DNA of 64,000 bases from an uncultured Dehalococcoidia bacterium (lineage in GTDB: Bacteria; Chloroflexota; Dehalococcoidia; Lucifugimonadales; UBA3495), in the NCBI GenBank assembly GCA_951812535.1, contig CATOSK010000007.1, forward strand, positions 248,001 through 312,000. Direction: 5' to 3'. The notes beneath the pieces are model-generated. The model was given only the letters and a program-made list of their open reading frames with translations. It did no database searches and was not told the DNA's origin. Within the stretch, counting starts at the first letter, position 1, and each line of letters begins with the position of its first letter. A program made the position numbers and the translations under genes. Shown in pieces: positions 18,106 through 27,670 of the stretch.

Positions 18106-20337
18106 CTAGCCCTTGATGACCTCCAGCGGGGCGAAGCTCAGCAGCAAGCGCTTGGTGCCCAGTCCGCCAGTAAACTCCACCGTTACCTCTACGTCGCCGT
18201 TGGATGCGGTCAAATCCAGCACCACTCCTTCCCCGAAGGTATTGTGGCGCACCGAGTCCCCCACCGACAGGGATGGGCGGGACGGCGTCGCTGCGGCCAT
18301 TGCGGCGGGACGCCACTGGTCGTTGGTCACGACCCGAGCGGACCGGGTTGTCGGGACCCGGTAAGGCCCGGAGGAGCCATCGGATGCCCCCGCGATGCTG
18401 GCAGCGGGAATCTCGTTCAGGAAACGGGACGCGACGGTTGGACCGCGGTAGCTCATAAATCCCCGCCGGAAGGCCCGCAGCAGGTAGAGCTTCCGCTGGG
18501 CGCGGGTGACGCCAACGTAGCACAGCCGCCGCTCTTCCTCCACCTCGGACTCGCTTTCCATCGAACGGCTGTGGGGAAGCAGCCCCTCTTCCATGCCCAC
18601 CATGAAAACCACCGGAAACTCGAGCCCCTTGGCCTGGTGGAGGGTGATCAGGGTCAATGAGTCCTCCGACTCTTCGAAGGAGTCTACCTCGGATACCAGC
18701 GCCACCCGTTCCAGGAAACTGGCCAGCCCGTCGGGAGGGTCCTCGGCATTGAATTCCTGGGCCAGTTCCCGCAGGGCCAGCACGTTTTCCCAGCGTTCCT
18801 CGGGAGAGTCATCGCTTTCCCTAACGTGCCGGTCCAGGCCCGATTCCTGCAAAGTCAGGTCAATTAGCTTGACCACCGGGACGGTCTGTGCGAATCCCAT
18901 CAACCGCTCCGCCACCGAGACGAAGGCCGAGATGGCGTTGACAGCACGGGCCGCAAGACGGACCGGCGGCGTCTGCCCGGAATTCTTGGCGGCGGCCACC
19001 TGCTGCATGGCGGTGTACAGGGGTACCTCCTGACCCTGGGCCCACTCCTGCAGGGTCTGCATAGTCTTGGCTCCGATACCCCGGGGCGGTACGTTCACCA
19101 CCCGGCCCAGGTTGACCGCGTCCCGGGGGTTCTGGAGGAGATGCAGGTAGGCCAGCAGGTCCTTGATCTCCCGCCGATGGTAGAACCGGACTCCGCCCAC
19201 CAGCCGGTACTTGACTCCCAGGTGGAGACAGGCCTCCTCCAGTGCCCGCGACTGGGCGTTGACCCGGTACATCACCGCGCAGTCCCCGGGGTTGAAGCTT
19301 TTGGACCGCACCAGGTGTTCCACCTCGGATATGACGAAGGCGGCCTCTTCCTCCTCGTCGTAGGCTTCGTGGACCACGAGGGGGTCGCCGTCGGCGTTGC
19401 TGGTGAACAGGTCCTTGTCCAGCCGCATCCGGTTGGAAGCGATCAGGCTCTTGGCGGCGGACAGGATAGCACCGGTGGAGCGGTAGTTCTGCTCCAGGGC
19501 AATCACCTTGGCGCCGGGGTAATCGGACTGAAAGCTGAGGATGTTGCGGATGTCCGCGTTGCGCCAGGAATAAATCGACTGGTCCGGGTCTCCCACCACG
19601 CAGACGTTCTGGGACGGGCCGGTCAGGAGCCGGGAAAGCTGGTATTGGGCCACGTTGGTGTCCTGGAACTCGTCGATCATCAGGAACGGGTATTGCTGCT
19701 GGTACAGGTCCCGTATTTCTCCATTGTTCTCCAGCAGTAGCACGGCTTTCAGAAGCAGGTCGTCGAAGTCCACCGCGTTGTTGCGGGCCAGCAGTTCCTC
19801 GTAGTAGTAATACACCTCGGCGGCGGTCTTCTCGAAGTAGTCCGCGGCGGCCCGTTCCAGGGCCTGCGAGTTCATCATTACGCTCTTCGCCCGCGAAATG
19901 ATGGACTGGATGGTGCGGGGCGGGAACCTTTGGGGGTCCTTGGAAGCCATCTGCTCCGCCTGCTTGATCAGGGCGAGCTGGTCGTCAGAGTCATATATGG
20001 AATAGTTCCGGTTGACCCCGATCATCTCACCATACTGGCGCAGCATCCGGCCGCAGAAGGCGTGGAAGGTGCCCCCGGTGACGGAGTTGGCGTTGGTTCC
20101 CACCAACCGGGCGACCCGGTCCCGCATTTCCCGGGCGGCCTTGTTGGTGAAGGTTACAGCGGCAATCCGGTAGGGTGGGATACCATAATCATGCACCAGG
20201 TGGGCGATACGGTGGGTGATGACCCGGGTCTTGCCGCTCCCCGGGCCTGCGACAATTAGCAAAGGCCCATCTACGGTTTCCACCGCCTCGCGCTGGGCGT
20301 CATTGAGTCCCTGGAATAGGCTGGGCTGAGAGGTCAT
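18106..20337 (-). CDS. pcrA: ATP-dependent DNA helicase PcrA/UvrD
   Basis: A 743-residue superfamily 1A 3'-5' helicase used in repair and in clearing replication blocks. LNDAQREAVE is the Q-motif, GPGSGKTRV (31-39) is Walker A, and LMIDEFQDTN is Walker B. VVGDPDQSIYSWRNAD (motif III), LEQNYRS (motif IV), TLHQAKGLEFPVVF (motif V) and EEERRLCYVGVTRAQ (motif VI) follow in order. The C-terminal 50 residues (SVGDSVRHNTFGEGVVLDL) form the Tudor-like domain that binds RNA polymerase in PcrA. Confidence 0.96.
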   Translation of the reverse strand: MTSQPSLFQGLNDAQREAVETVDGPLLIVAGPGSGKTRVITHRIAHLVHDYGIPPYRIAAVTFTNKAAREMRDRVARLVGTNANSVTGGTFHAFCGRMLRQYGEMIGVNRNYSIYDSDDQLALIKQAEQMASKDPQRFPPRTIQSIISRAKSVMMNSQALERAAADYFEKTAAEVYYYYEELLARNNAVDFDDLLLKAVLLLENNGEIRDLYQQQYPFLMIDEFQDTNVAQYQLSRLLTGPSQNVCVVGDPDQSIYSWRNADIRNILSFQSDYPGAKVIALEQNYRSTGAILSAAKSLIASNRMRLDKDLFTSNADGDPLVVHEAYDEEEEAAFVISEVEHLVRSKSFNPGDCAVMYRVNAQSRALEEACLHLGVKYRLVGGVRFYHRREIKDLLAYLHLLQNPRDAVNLGRVVNVPPRGIGAKTMQTLQEWAQGQEVPLYTAMQQVAAAKNSGQTPPVRLAARAVNAISAFVSVAERLMGFAQTVPVVKLIDLTLQESGLDRHVRESDDSPEERWENVLALRELAQEFNAEDPPDGLASFLERVALVSEVDSFEESEDSLTLITLHQAKGLEFPVVFMVGMEEGLLPHSRSMESESEVEEERRLCYVGVTRAQRKLYLLRAFRRGFMSYRGPTVASRFLNEIPAASIAGASDGSSGPYRVPTTRSARVVTNDQWRPAAMAAATPSRPSLSVGDSVRHNTFGEGVVLDLTASNGDVEVTVEFTGGLGTKRLLLSFAPLEVIKG

Positions 20338-20388
20338 GCAGCGATTATAGCATTGGGCCGCGCAGCTCCGGGAGCGCGCTTCAGACCG

Positions 20389-20871
20389 CTACCGCCGCTC
20401 CGGGCTGTCGGGCTGGCTGGCTTCCACCCGGGCCTGGTAGCTCTCCGTGATGGCAACCTCGGCGCGCTTGCTGTGCTCGGCGATGAATTGCTGCAAACGG
20501 CGCATCTCGGCCAGCGTCTCCTCATCCTCGCCGTCGGACGCCAACCGACGCCGCAGCCCCGCCAACCTTGCCTTGGCGTCGTCCACCTGCTTGACCGATT
20601 CCAGGGCAGCCAACTCGTCCAGCGCTGCCTTCTTGATGATGAGCAGCCGTCGCCGGAGTGCCTCTGCGTCCGTCAGGCGTTCTTCTATCTCACCCATGGC
20701 GGACAGAGATGAGTCCAGCGGAGTTCGCCCGTAGACCACCTGCCGGGGCAAACGCCGCAACTGGGTCCGGAACTGGGCGATCATCGAGTCCAGTTGCTGC
20801 TCTTTGTTGCGGATTTCCGCCAGGCCCAACCGCAGGGTGGCCATGGTCTGCTGAAGCTGGGACATGGACAT
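20389..20871 (-). CDS. Coiled-coil hypothetical protein
   Basis: A 160-residue, mostly helical protein with heptad-like Leu/Arg/Glu repeats across residues about 5-60 and 70-140. It has no recognisable domain. The ATG at 20871 is chosen because GAGGTG lies 6 nt upstream; an ATG three codons earlier is possible. It starts 95 bp downstream of the aminotransferase gene and ends 51 bp before pcrA, probably in the same transcript. Confidence 0.65.
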   Translation of the reverse strand: MSMSQLQQTMATLRLGLAEIRNKEQQLDSMIAQFRTQLRRLPRQVVYGRTPLDSSLSAMGEIEERLTDAEALRRRLLIIKKAALDELAALESVKQVDDAKARLAGLRRRLASDGEDEETLAEMRRLQQFIAEHSKRAEVAITESYQARVEASQPDSPERR

Positions 20872-20965
20872 TCGATGCACCTCTTTTCCGGCCGGGCCCG
20901 ACGGACGGCCCGAGGGAATGCTTGGTGTGGCCGGGACGGCATGTCCCGCTGCGAGTTGAGGATTG

Positions 20966-22075
20966 CTAAGAGGCGCTGAAGCCGACCCGGGGAAGAGTGC
21001 GCTTCAGCGCTTCGACAACCTCTTCAATGTCTTCCCGGGACACCCAGCCCAAGTGTCCAATACGGAAGATATGGCCCACCAGTTTTCCCTGCCCGCCCGC
21101 CAGGACCACGTCTTCCTCAGTGCGCATGATGTTCATCAGGCGGGAGCCGTCGATGTTCTCCGGCATCTTGATGGCCGTGACCGTGTCCGATGCCCGCGCC
21201 GGATCGGTGCAGAACAACTCCAGCCCCAGGTCCTCGACCGCGTCGCGGGTGTACTGGGCGATGTCGTGATGGCGGGCGAAAATGTTCTCAACTCCCTCGT
21301 CCATCATCTTGTCCAGGGCCAGCCTCAGGCCGTAGATGGCTGACAGGTTTGGTGTCCAGGGAGTTTGCCCGCTCTCCAGGTACTTCTTCGCCTCGGCTAC
21401 GTCGAAATAGAACCTCGGCATCGTAGAGGTGCGGTTGGCCTCCCACGCGTCATCACTGACGCTGATGAAGGCCAGCCCCGGGGGAATCATGAACCCTTTC
21501 TGCGAGGCGGTCCCGACCATGTCGCAGTTCCAGCCGTCCACCGGCAGGGGAATGCAACCCAAGCTGCTGACGGCGTCCACCAGGATCAACTTGCCGAACT
21601 CGTTCTTGGCGATGTCAGCGATGGATTCAAGGTCATGGGTCACGCCCGTCGAGGTCTCGTTGTGGGTGATCATGACCGCCTTGATCCCCGGGTCCTCCCG
21701 CAGTTCCCGGCGGATGACTTCCGGGTCAATTGGTTCTCCCCATTCCACTTCGATGCGCTTCAGGTCGGCGTAGTAAGCGTCGGCAATATCACAGAAACGG
21801 TCGCCAAACGCGCCGGCCGACACCCCCAGCACCTTGTCCCCCGGGGAAAGGGTATTGACGAGGGCCGCTTCCAGTGAACCGGTACCCGAGGATGTGAGAA
21901 CGAAGACGTCGTTCTGGGTCATGAACACCTGCTTCAGCAGGCGGGTGGACTCGGTAATCAAGTCGAGGAACTCGGGCCCTCGATGGTTGATCATCGGTTC
22001 CGACATCGCTTCCACGATGTCATTCGGTATCGGCGTGGGGCCGGGCGTCCTCAGGTTTTGCCTCGGGAGTCTCAC
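20966..22075 (-). CDS. Class V aminotransferase (serine-pyruvate / alanine-glyoxylate type)
   Basis: A 369-residue PLP enzyme of fold type I. The N-terminal LRTPGPTPIPNDIVEAMSEPMINHRGPEF segment, the TSSGTGSLEAAL phosphate-binding loop, LILVDAVSSLG with the PLP-contacting aspartate, and the Schiff-base Lys193 in GTASQKGFMIPPG are all present. Related enzymes transfer amino groups from alanine or serine to glyoxylate and act in photorespiration-like or serine pathways. The precise donor cannot be decided from sequence. Confidence 0.9.
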   Translation of the reverse strand: MRLPRQNLRTPGPTPIPNDIVEAMSEPMINHRGPEFLDLITESTRLLKQVFMTQNDVFVLTSSGTGSLEAALVNTLSPGDKVLGVSAGAFGDRFCDIADAYYADLKRIEVEWGEPIDPEVIRRELREDPGIKAVMITHNETSTGVTHDLESIADIAKNEFGKLILVDAVSSLGCIPLPVDGWNCDMVGTASQKGFMIPPGLAFISVSDDAWEANRTSTMPRFYFDVAEAKKYLESGQTPWTPNLSAIYGLRLALDKMMDEGVENIFARHHDIAQYTRDAVEDLGLELFCTDPARASDTVTAIKMPENIDGSRLMNIMRTEEDVVLAGGQGKLVGHIFRIGHLGWVSREDIEEVVEALKRTLPRVGFSAS

Positions 22076-22242
22076 GGTTCCTCCGGGATACAGACCAGTC
22101 TAAACCGGAGCGACAGCCCCGGCGCAACGGGCATTATAGCACCTGTTTCCCGGTTTCGTGGGGGAAGCAGCCGTAACGGGCCCGGAGGCGGAGCCTACAC
22201 GCCTGTGTCGTCAACCGCCAGCCATTGATGCCCTGCCCGCCC

Positions 22243-23532
22243 CTAGAGCGGTCCCTCAAGCTGGTTGATCACCAGTCCCGTTGGCAGCTTGGGGTAAAAG
22301 AAGGTCGACTTGGAGGGCAGCCGCTGTCCTGCGCCCACGATCTCCTCGAAGGCGTCCAGGGGGAAAGGCTTGAGCAGGAAGGCCAGTTGCTGCGTTCCGT
22401 CGTTGACCTGTTGCACCGCCTCGTCGGCGTCGTGGACATAGTCGACGTACCGGGTCACGGGTTCTCCCAAGACCGGCTTCAGGGCCTTCTCATCCAGGAT
22501 CCATGCTTCCGACACCGCCAGGCTACCCCAGGACCGCCAGTCAATCCCCGGGCGGAGCATCATAAGATACGCCTCTCCCGGCCGTGGCCCGATCATGGCC
22601 AGGGCGTGACCGTCTTTCCCCAGGAAGTTCACCTGTTCCAGCAGTTTTGGCGTCCCTGCTTCGTCCAAATGGACCGGCTGTACCTCGAAAGTCTCGTCCA
22701 GGTTGTCCCTTACCTCCGAGAGTTGTTCCGGAGACATCCCCCCCAGGGTACGATGGTAGGGGAGCAGCATCAACCCGGGATCGTCAAACTCCACCAGGGC
22801 CATCATCACGTACTCGTGAGCCGGCGCCCCACTCGCGACTCCGGGTTCAGACTGCTGCCTTCCATGTCGAAGAGCGGCCTCATAACGATGGTGCCCGTCC
22901 GCCAGGAACAACGGACGATCGGCAAAAAAGCGGGTAATCCTCTCCTGTTCACCTGCGCCGACAATTTCCCAGAGGGTAACGGCGTCCCCGGTGGGATCGT
23001 GTACGTCCAGGACTGGGGTTCGGGACATCACCTCCCGGTACACGGAACGCAGATCTCCCTCTCCGTCGCGGTACAGCGTCATTATCGGGCTGAACTGGGC
23101 CCGGCAGAAATCGAGCAGCGCGACCCGGTCCATTACCGCCGGTTCGCGGGTGAATTCGTGGGGCAGCACCACCATCCGGTCGTACTCCTCCACCCGCACC
23201 CCGCCGAAGAGGGCCAGGTGGCTCTTGCTTCCTCCCCGCCAGGGGTACGAGTGGCGCATCAGGTAGAAGCGGGCCTCAGGTTCCCGCCGCAGCACCCCGT
23301 CCGCCAACCACCGTTGGAACGTTGCGGAGGCGGTCCTGTAACCCGCCTCCGGGTCCACGGGATCGGGTTGTTCGCCGCCTTCCAAGTGGACCGCGTTGTA
23401 GGGGCTGAGGTTCTCCAGCGACTCTTTCAACGCCGGGCCGATCATGTCGTAGGGGGGGCACAGTGTGGAACCCAGGTCGGCCACCAAGTCGGGATTGTAG
23501 CGGCAGCCGCGGAAAGGAAGGACTATGGACAT
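22243..23532 (-). CDS. DUF1015 family protein
   Basis: A 429-residue DUF1015 (SpoU-like HTH-associated) protein. The opening IVLPFRGCRYNPDLVADLGSTLCPPYDMI, the central FLADGHHRYEAALRH motif and the C-terminal FLLKPFPLDAFEEIVGAGQRLPSKSTFFYPKLPTGLVI stretch match the family. GAGGAG lies 10 nt before the ATG. The family is widespread and sometimes sits beside serine metabolism genes, which fits the aminotransferase located 167 bp downstream, but no enzyme activity is established. Confidence 0.85.
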   Translation of the reverse strand: MSIVLPFRGCRYNPDLVADLGSTLCPPYDMIGPALKESLENLSPYNAVHLEGGEQPDPVDPEAGYRTASATFQRWLADGVLRREPEARFYLMRHSYPWRGGSKSHLALFGGVRVEEYDRMVVLPHEFTREPAVMDRVALLDFCRAQFSPIMTLYRDGEGDLRSVYREVMSRTPVLDVHDPTGDAVTLWEIVGAGEQERITRFFADRPLFLADGHHRYEAALRHGRQQSEPGVASGAPAHEYVMMALVEFDDPGLMLLPYHRTLGGMSPEQLSEVRDNLDETFEVQPVHLDEAGTPKLLEQVNFLGKDGHALAMIGPRPGEAYLMMLRPGIDWRSWGSLAVSEAWILDEKALKPVLGEPVTRYVDYVHDADEAVQQVNDGTQQLAFLLKPFPLDAFEEIVGAGQRLPSKSTFFYPKLPTGLVINQLEGPL

Positions 23533-23872
23533 CTCTCAAACTCCTCGAAGGATGACTCGATTATATGAAATGTCCAGAATTTCCGCACATTCAGGCATCC
23601 ACCGGACGTACATCCGGGCTCAGAGCAAACGCTCCGCCGTCGACGCAGGGCAGTTGGAGAATCTGGTGGAGGAGGTTGAAAGCGCAATATCATCCAGATG
23701 CCTATATCACCGTCAACCCGGAATTTGTAGTACAGTACCCGTTGACTTGGCGTCTTTTACTCTGTCCCTTTGACCGCAGAGGGATCGTCCGCATACTGGC
23801 AGGCGCGGGCCGCAGGCTTGCCGAACACCTCACAATCACGCAACATCGAAAACTTCCCGAAAGGAGCCTGAC
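23533..23872. other. Divergent promoter region
   Basis: About 340 bp separate the DUF1015 and SDR genes. On the minus strand a TATAAT lies at 23563-23568, about 30 nt before the DUF1015 start, without a good -35. On the plus strand GAAAGGAG precedes the SDR start. Open frames in this gap are not convincing. Confidence 0.4.
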
Positions 23873-24715
23873 ATGAACACGGAGCGAAAACCGGTCGCCG
23901 TCGTCATAGGGGCGACATCCAAATGGCAGTCCGACGGACGGAACACCCAGTTGGCCCACGGGCGGACCCTGGACGACAGCGATCTGCCTGCAGGCGTGCG
24001 CTGGGGCGTCGGCGGCGCCATCTCCCAGAAGTTCGCTCAGGAAGGCTTTTACACCGTGCTGACCACCCGCACCGCTGCGAACGCGTCTCCGCTGGCTGCG
24101 GCAATCGGGGAACAGGGCGGAGAGTGCATGATCGTCGAGCTGGACCTGGCATCCCGCAACTCCATATTGAACGCCTTCGCCCAGATCCGGGAAGAGGCTG
24201 GCGATCCTGACGTTCTGGTCTACAACGCCGGCTACCTTGAAGGCAGGGACCTGCCCCCGGAAAAAGAACTGCTGGAACACATCCCCTTCGAGATTTTCGA
24301 GACGGCGCAGCACATCTCCAGCAGCGGCCCCTTCCTCGTCGCCCAGGAAGTGCTGCCCGCCATGCGGGAACGGGGTGCCGGTTCAATATTGATTTCCAAC
24401 AACGCTTCCTCCCTTCGTGGCCGGAAGCGGTACACCGGGCAGTCTCTGTACTATCCCCGGGTGATGATGCGGACGCTGGCGCAGGCGTTGACGGAAGAAT
24501 ATTCCGAGTACGGCGTGCATGTCGCCAACGTGGTCATCGACGGCACCATCGATTCGCCGGGGACCCGGGCCACAGACCGGGCCCAGCAGAACCCGGACCT
24601 GCTGGTCAACCCCGTCAGCATCGCCGAGGCATTCTACTACCTCCACACCCAGGACAGGTCCTGCTGGACCCACGAGCTCCAGCTGACGCCCTACGCTTCC
24701 AGGCCCAGCTTCTAG
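23873..24715 (+). CDS. Atypical short-chain dehydrogenase/reductase-like protein
   Basis: A 280-residue Rossmann protein of the SDR superfamily with two departures from the classical pattern. The glycine-rich motif is split: VVIGATSK is followed by about 30 extra residues (15-44) before WGVGGAIS resumes the helix. The catalytic YxxxK is not conserved: Tyr193-Tyr194 are followed by PRVM, with no lysine. VYNAG and SNNASS correspond to the NNAG and catalytic serine regions. Classical reductase chemistry is doubtful. A flavin oxidoreductase gene lies 48 bp downstream. Confidence 0.8.
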   Translation: MNTERKPVAVVIGATSKWQSDGRNTQLAHGRTLDDSDLPAGVRWGVGGAISQKFAQEGFYTVLTTRTAANASPLAAAIGEQGGECMIVELDLASRNSILNAFAQIREEAGDPDVLVYNAGYLEGRDLPPEKELLEHIPFEIFETAQHISSSGPFLVAQEVLPAMRERGAGSILISNNASSLRGRKRYTGQSLYYPRVMMRTLAQALTEEYSEYGVHVANVVIDGTIDSPGTRATDRAQQNPDLLVNPVSIAEAFYYLHTQDRSCWTHELQLTPYASRPSF

Positions 24716-24763
24716 GAGTTATCCGCGGCGCCAGAACCGGAAAGAATCGCAAGGAGTGGTCCC

Positions 24764-25828
24764 ATGGACGTGGGAATGATGATGATCTTCTCCAGCTACG
24801 GCTGGGACGAGGGCTCGGACGGCCTGATGTGGGAGGAGGAACTGCGCCTGGCCGAGATCGCCGCCGACTCCGGGTTCGACTGCATCTGGTCCACCGAGCA
24901 CCATTTCAACGACTATTCCTTCGTGCCCGACAATCTCCAGGTGTTGACCCACGTCGCTGCCAGGCATCCTCATATCGACGTCGGCACCGCCGCGGTGATC
25001 CTCCCTTGGCACAACCCGCTCCGGGTGGCAGAAAACGCAGCCGTGCTCGATCTCCTGAGCAACGGCCGCCTCCGGCTGGGGTTCGGACGGGGCCTGGCGA
25101 AGCGGGAATTCGAGGCCTTCGGGATCAGCATGGAAGAGTCCCGGGACCGCTTCGACGAGGCGGCCCCGATGATTGTCGAGGCCCTGAGGACGGGGTTCAT
25201 CGAGGGCAACGGCCCATACTACAAGCAGCCCCGGACGGAAATCCGTCCCCGCCCCCAGCACTCCTTCGACGGGCGCATCTACGCCGTCGCCGCCAGCGAC
25301 GAGTCAGTCCTGTCCGCGGCCAAGTTGGGCGCGCACATAGTCATGTTCGCCGACCGTCCGTGGGAAATGCGTATGGCGGGAATCGAACACGGCCGCGCCC
25401 TGCACAAGGAGTTCCACGGCACGGAACCGCCCAGTCTGATGCTCAACGAGTTCGTCGTTTGCGGCACCGACCTTGCCCAGTGCGAGGAAGAAGCCCGCCA
25501 GTACCAGGGCAAGTTTGTCGAGAGCAACTTCTACCACTACGAATTTCTGGGCGACCACTTCAAGTCGTTGCGGGGTTATAACGCCTACCAGCAGAAGGCC
25601 GAAATCGCCCGCTCGACAGGGTTGGAAGGTGCGGTGGAGGGATTCATGAAGGCGGCCAGCTGGGGCACGCCGGACAAGATTCTCCGAGGCCTGGAAGAAC
25701 GCCGGGAACTGCTGGGCGACTTCCAGCTGACGGTCAGCTTCCGCTTCGGCGGCACGCCGTTCCCTGTTGCCGAGCATAGCCTGAAGCTTTTCGCCGCCGA
25801 GGTGTTGCCCGTCCTCAAGTCCTGGTAG
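24764..25828 (+). CDS. LLM-class flavin-dependent oxidoreductase 1
   Basis: A 354-residue luciferase-like TIM-barrel protein that uses reduced FMN or F420. The segment LAEIAADSGFDCIWSTEHHFNDYS, the VGTAAVILPWHNPLRVAENAAVLDLLSNGRLRLGFGRG stretch and DEAAPMIVEAL are hallmarks. Such enzymes oxidise or cleave small organic molecules, often needing a separate flavin reductase, which is not present nearby. It probably forms a two-gene unit with the SDR-like gene upstream. A paralogue lies at 41757-42827. Confidence 0.9.
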   Translation: MDVGMMMIFSSYGWDEGSDGLMWEEELRLAEIAADSGFDCIWSTEHHFNDYSFVPDNLQVLTHVAARHPHIDVGTAAVILPWHNPLRVAENAAVLDLLSNGRLRLGFGRGLAKREFEAFGISMEESRDRFDEAAPMIVEALRTGFIEGNGPYYKQPRTEIRPRPQHSFDGRIYAVAASDESVLSAAKLGAHIVMFADRPWEMRMAGIEHGRALHKEFHGTEPPSLMLNEFVVCGTDLAQCEEEARQYQGKFVESNFYHYEFLGDHFKSLRGYNAYQQKAEIARSTGLEGAVEGFMKAASWGTPDKILRGLEERRELLGDFQLTVSFRFGGTPFPVAEHSLKLFAAEVLPVLKSW

Positions 25829-25892
25829 CCCGAACCTGGTGTCCTGGCGAGTTCAAGGGGCCTCCCGGGCCGGTACGCCCGTGATGCCAGCG

Positions 25893-25908
25893 CTTCCGGA
25901 GCCGGAAG
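25893..25908. terminator. Small hairpin between convergent genes
   Basis: CTTCCG-GAGC-CGGAAG lies in the 108-bp gap between the flavin oxidoreductase and ACT-protein genes. There is no T-tract, so its role as a terminator is uncertain. Confidence 0.35.
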
Positions 25909-25936
25909 AGCCTTCCCCGACGCGAAACGCCCGAGG

Positions 25937-26338
25937 TCAGATTATGGTCGCGCTTCGGATGGCTGCCTGGGTCCGCTCTCTGTCGTCCGTGGTCAAGGCA
26001 ACCGTCGCATACCCGTCCCGCCGGCCGAGGATATGCAGACCCTGGATGTTTACGCCGGCCTTTCTGAGGTCGTCCGCCACCGTTGCCAGGGCTCCCGGTT
26101 CGTCCAGCAGGCGCAGCACTACGGCGTCGTCGCTCACCGCCTTGTAACCCGCCTGGTTGAGCAGGGCCAGTGCATGGTCCACGTCGTTAGTGGTCAGCGC
26201 CACCGATCCCTGGTCCCCGCTCATTTCGGTGCTGAGCGCTTCCAGGTTGATTCCGCCATCGGCCAACACTTTGGTGATACCGGCTATAACGCCAACCTCG
26301 TTGTCCACCAACACCACAATGCGTTTCAGTTGTTCCAA
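25937..26338 (-). CDS. Tandem ACT-domain protein
   Basis: A 133-residue protein made of two ACT domains (about 1-67 and 68-133), each with the beta-alpha-beta opening: RIVVLVDNEVGVIAGITKVLADGGINLEAL and VVLRLLDEPGALATVADDLRKAGVNIQGL. ACT domains bind amino acids, so this is likely a small ligand sensor or a detached regulatory subunit. It lies 37 bp downstream of the histidine-decarboxylase-like gene on the same strand, which suggests that its ligand may be histidine or histamine. Confidence 0.88.
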   Translation of the reverse strand: MEQLKRIVVLVDNEVGVIAGITKVLADGGINLEALSTEMSGDQGSVALTTNDVDHALALLNQAGYKAVSDDAVVLRLLDEPGALATVADDLRKAGVNIQGLHILGRRDGYATVALTTDDRERTQAAIRSATII

Positions 26339-26375
26339 ATCGTCCCTCCATTACTTCCCTAACCGGTCCGGCCCA

Positions 26376-27524
26376 TCATACCGCGCAGTCACTTACCAGT
26401 TCGTCGATAATCTCCCGGGTCACGTGGGGCATGGTAATTATGTGGGCTTCATCTCCTTCGGGAGCTATCTGCCATTTCTGGAACACCTCCGCCGGGGGTT
26501 TGGGGAACACCACCGTAACCGAGTTCGGGTGCCGCCATGCCCTGATGCCCCGGCGGCTGAACTGCCCCACCGCGTATTCCGCCATGTCCAGCATGCCGGT
26601 CACCAGCTTCCGGATGCCCTCATCGCCGTAGCGGGCAAGGGCGTACCACAGCATCAACGGCGTGATGCCGTTGCGGGACCCGGACAAGGTCGTGTCGTGA
26701 ACCCCAACGTATTCCACGGCCCGGCCGACCCGCTCGACGTAGGGCCGGCGGGTGAGCACGACCCCGCAGGGCAACGGAGAGCCAATCAGCTTGTGTCCGC
26801 TGACCGAGATGCTGTCAATTCCCGCGTCGAACCCGAAAGGTTGCGGCTCAGGGACAAAGGGCAGAATCATGCCGCTCAGCGCCGCGTCGGCGTGAATGTA
26901 TGAACTGGTTACCGCCAGGCCGTCCAGAATGGCCCTGATTCTGGGGATGTCGTCCACGGCGCCCCGCATGGTCGTCCCCACGTTGGCCATGATCACGGCC
27001 GGCACGTCCCGGTTCACCCTGATCATGTCCCGCAGGTCGTTGTAGTCGATCTCGCCGTTCTCCTGCCGCTTGATCATAATGTACCTGGCGTTGAGGACGC
27101 GCACGTTCTTCAGGACGCTATAGTGGGTGTCCTCCGAGAAGTAGAACATGGCGGTGGGGAACAATTCCCGGGCCAGGTACAGCCCGTACATGTTGCCCTC
27201 GGTCCCGCCGGACGTGACGTATCCCCAGGCCTCTTCCGGGGGGATGCGCAACAGCCGGGCGAAATTAGCGATGACCTCCCGCTCGAACTCGTGAGTGTTG
27301 GCCCAGTAGTTGCTGTCGTGGAACGGGTCTCCGACGTTGTTCAGGGCATAGTCCAGGAACGGCAGCAGGGGGGAGTAATCGAACCGCTGGTTGGTGGGAT
27401 AGCCAACCTGCCGGGCGTCGGCTCTCTGGATGGTGGAGAGCAGCCGGTCCAGCCGGCCCTGGACTTCAGATTCGGTTAATGTTGCTCCCGTCTCTACCAT
27501 GTACCTTTCGTCTCCCTCTTCCAT
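26376..27524 (-). CDS. PLP-dependent histidine decarboxylase-like enzyme (group II)
   Basis: A 382-residue fold-type I decarboxylase. The diagnostic YVTSGGTEGNMYGLYLARE, HYSVLKN and NVGTTMRGAVDD segments, the HADAA motif (211-215) that contacts PLP, and the Schiff-base Lys245 in SVSGHKLIGSPLPCG match bacterial PLP histidine decarboxylases, which make histamine and CO2. Tyrosine- or serine-specific relatives are alternatives. The start could also be the in-frame ATG at 27500. It is followed by the tandem ACT protein, a possible allosteric partner. Confidence 0.85.
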   Translation of the reverse strand: MEEGDERYMVETGATLTESEVQGRLDRLLSTIQRADARQVGYPTNQRFDYSPLLPFLDYALNNVGDPFHDSNYWANTHEFEREVIANFARLLRIPPEEAWGYVTSGGTEGNMYGLYLARELFPTAMFYFSEDTHYSVLKNVRVLNARYIMIKRQENGEIDYNDLRDMIRVNRDVPAVIMANVGTTMRGAVDDIPRIRAILDGLAVTSSYIHADAALSGMILPFVPEPQPFGFDAGIDSISVSGHKLIGSPLPCGVVLTRRPYVERVGRAVEYVGVHDTTLSGSRNGITPLMLWYALARYGDEGIRKLVTGMLDMAEYAVGQFSRRGIRAWRHPNSVTVVFPKPPAEVFQKWQIAPEGDEAHIITMPHVTREIIDELVSDCAV

Positions 27525-27670
27525 CCATCCCCTGTCGGCCCAAGGGTTGGATAATCCATCAACTCAGCGTATGCCAGCCCGAGGCAATCTGCAACCTGGC
27601 AACCGTCAGCCGCAGGACATCGCCGATTGGATGCCGCGCCGTCGAGGTGGAGGACTAACGCGGGCCGCCG

